Shown: one piece after another, positions 63,272 to 64,000 of the stretch | Layout of the letters: the number at the start of each line of letters is the position of its first letter | Position numbering within the stretch: the stretch's first letter is position 1 | Translations under genes and position numbers: made by a program | DNA from: SAR116 cluster bacterium AG-426-I14 | GTDB lineage: Bacteria; Pseudomonadota; Alphaproteobacteria; Puniceispirillales; Marisalimonadaceae | Reading direction: 5' to 3' | NCBI GenBank assembly: GCA_003210055.1 | Contig: QCNS01000009.1 | Span: 1-64,000, forward strand | DNA length: 64,000 bases | The notes under the pieces: generated by a model | The model's database searches: none | The model's input: the letters and a program-made list of their open reading frames with translations, nothing else | What the model was told of the DNA's origin: nothing

Positions 63272-64000
63272 ATGACTATTTCTATCATTGCTGGCAAAGG
63301 AAATTTCCCAAAAATTATTGCTGAGAATTCCAAAATTTCATTAGTTGTTTGTATCAATGGGCTATCAAATCCAAATAATTTTAAAAATAAAACTACGAAT
63401 GTATCATTATTAGAAATAGATAAATTAATAAAAAAACTTGATTATTATAAAATTAAAAAAATTGTATTTGCTGGTAAATTTTTTAGACCAAAGTTAAATA
63501 ATAAAAAAGTTGATAAATCTTCTAGAAAAATAATTAATCAAATTTCTTATAAAGGAGATGACGTTTCTTTAAACATTATAAAATCATTTTTTTTGGATAA
63601 AGGTTTTGAAATTATCTCTCCATCAATTTTATTAAAAAATAATTTTGTTAAAAATAATATCATTTTTTCAAAAAAAAATGATTTAAAAAAAAATAAATTC
63701 CTTAAAAATAGTGCTAAAAATGGCATAAATTTGTTAAACAAAATATCAAAATTTGATGTTGGTCAGTCAGTCGTATTATTAGATAAACATGTGATTGGTA
63801 TTGAAGGATTAGAGGGTACAAATGAATTAATTAAACGTTGTGGAATGTTATATAAAAAATATTTAACACATGTATATGAATTTGGGCCAGTTTTAGTAAA
63901 ATTTCCAAAAAAGAACCAATCACTTGATTTTGATATGCCTGTTATAGGCCTAGATACTATAAAGTTATGTGCAAAAAACAATTTTTTAGGTGTGGTCGTT
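63272..64000 (+). CDS. lpxI: UDP-2,3-diacylglucosamine pyrophosphatase LpxI, 3' partial
   Basis: Hydrolyses UDP-2,3-diacylglucosamine to lipid X; LpxI replaces LpxH in Alphaproteobacteria. The frame is open from ATG 63272 to the window edge (243 codons), so the end is missing. It begins SIIAGKGNFPKIIAENSK and contains DVGQSVVLLDKHVIGIEGLEGTNE, the conserved DUF1009 core with the active-site aspartate region, then GPVLVKFPKKNQSLDFDMPVIGLDTI. The middle (about residues 60-140) is Lys/Asn-rich. Order lpxA-lpxI is typical; lpxB probably follows outside. Confidence 0.93.
   Translation, partial: MTISIIAGKGNFPKIIAENSKISLVVCINGLSNPNNFKNKTTNVSLLEIDKLIKKLDYYKIKKIVFAGKFFRPKLNNKKVDKSSRKIINQISYKGDDVSLNIIKSFFLDKGFEIISPSILLKNNFVKNNIIFSKKNDLKKNKFLKNSAKNGINLLNKISKFDVGQSVVLLDKHVIGIEGLEGTNELIKRCGMLYKKYLTHVYEFGPVLVKFPKKNQSLDFDMPVIGLDTIKLCAKNNFLGVVV

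Noticed and set aside
63547-63981. Minus-strand open frames near the right edge
   Set aside because: They are shadows of the partial lpxI gene, which has clear family motifs on the plus strand.
1-64000. tRNA, rRNA, tmRNA, CRISPR, insertion sequence or phage genes
   Set aside because: No cloverleaf-like or rRNA-like sequence, no regularly spaced repeats and no transposase or integrase frames were found in reading the gaps and frames.

Overview
This window comes from a very AT-rich alphaproteobacterium, probably a marine, streamlined one. Coding density is high, there is no gene-free stretch over 300 bases, and many genes overlap by 1-20 bases. The gene orders dapA-smpB, rpoZ-rsh-DUF2062-pdxJ-acpS-lepB-rnc-era-recO-parC, proS-lolC-lolD-dnaE and rpsB-tsf-pyrH-frr-uppS-cdsA-dxr-rseP-bamA-skp-lpxD-fabZ-lpxA-lpxI are typical of that class. 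The lpx genes, bamA and lolCD show a Gram-negative, lipid A-bearing outer membrane. I cannot name a genus from sequence alone. I found no tRNA, rRNA, CRISPR array or insertion sequence.

Region by region: (1) 1-5.6 kb is a catabolic cluster with a CaiB-type CoA-transferase (cut by the window edge), an acyl-CoA carboxylase carboxyltransferase, a stand-alone 70-residue biotin carrier protein, a double VOC-domain protein and an SDR, facing a TauD-type dioxygenase. No biotin carboxylase is present in the window. (2) 5.7-17.3 kb is an accessory cell-surface glycan region: a GT25 glycosyltransferase, an O-antigen ligase/polymerase, a PQQ-type sugar dehydrogenase, a GT-C-like membrane protein, a four-gene minus-strand operon (UbiA-type prenyltransferase, SMR-type flippase-like protein, sugar epimerase-like SDR, HAD phosphatase) that resembles polyprenyl-phosphate-pentose synthesis, a 769-residue fusion of a flippase-like domain to an O-antigen polymerase/ligase domain, and a membrane-anchored SGNH protein. 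(3) 17.5-22.5 kb holds mixed metabolic genes (TauE exporter, nitroreductase, threonine dehydratase, dapA, smpB, a uracil-DNA glycosylase, folK). (4) 22.5-32.1 kb is the housekeeping run rpoZ to parC. (5) 32.2-44.0 kb has a TakP-like TRAP transporter whose DctM carries a ~320-residue hydrophilic C-terminal extension, an intracellular-type gamma-glutamyltransferase-family enzyme, and on the other strand hemB, a fused 5-oxoprolinase and bpt. (6) 44.1-64 kb is proS-lolC-lolD-dnaE followed by the translation and envelope operon, ending inside lpxI.

The items most worth a second look are: cdsA, which is split by a frame change exactly at an 11-A tract and becomes intact if one A is added; a pseudoknot-like leader just before rpsB; the flippase-polymerase fusion and the adjacent polyprenyl-phosphate sugar operon; and the extended TRAP permease. 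Several genes appear to start with TTG, some supported by clear Shine-Dalgarno sequences.
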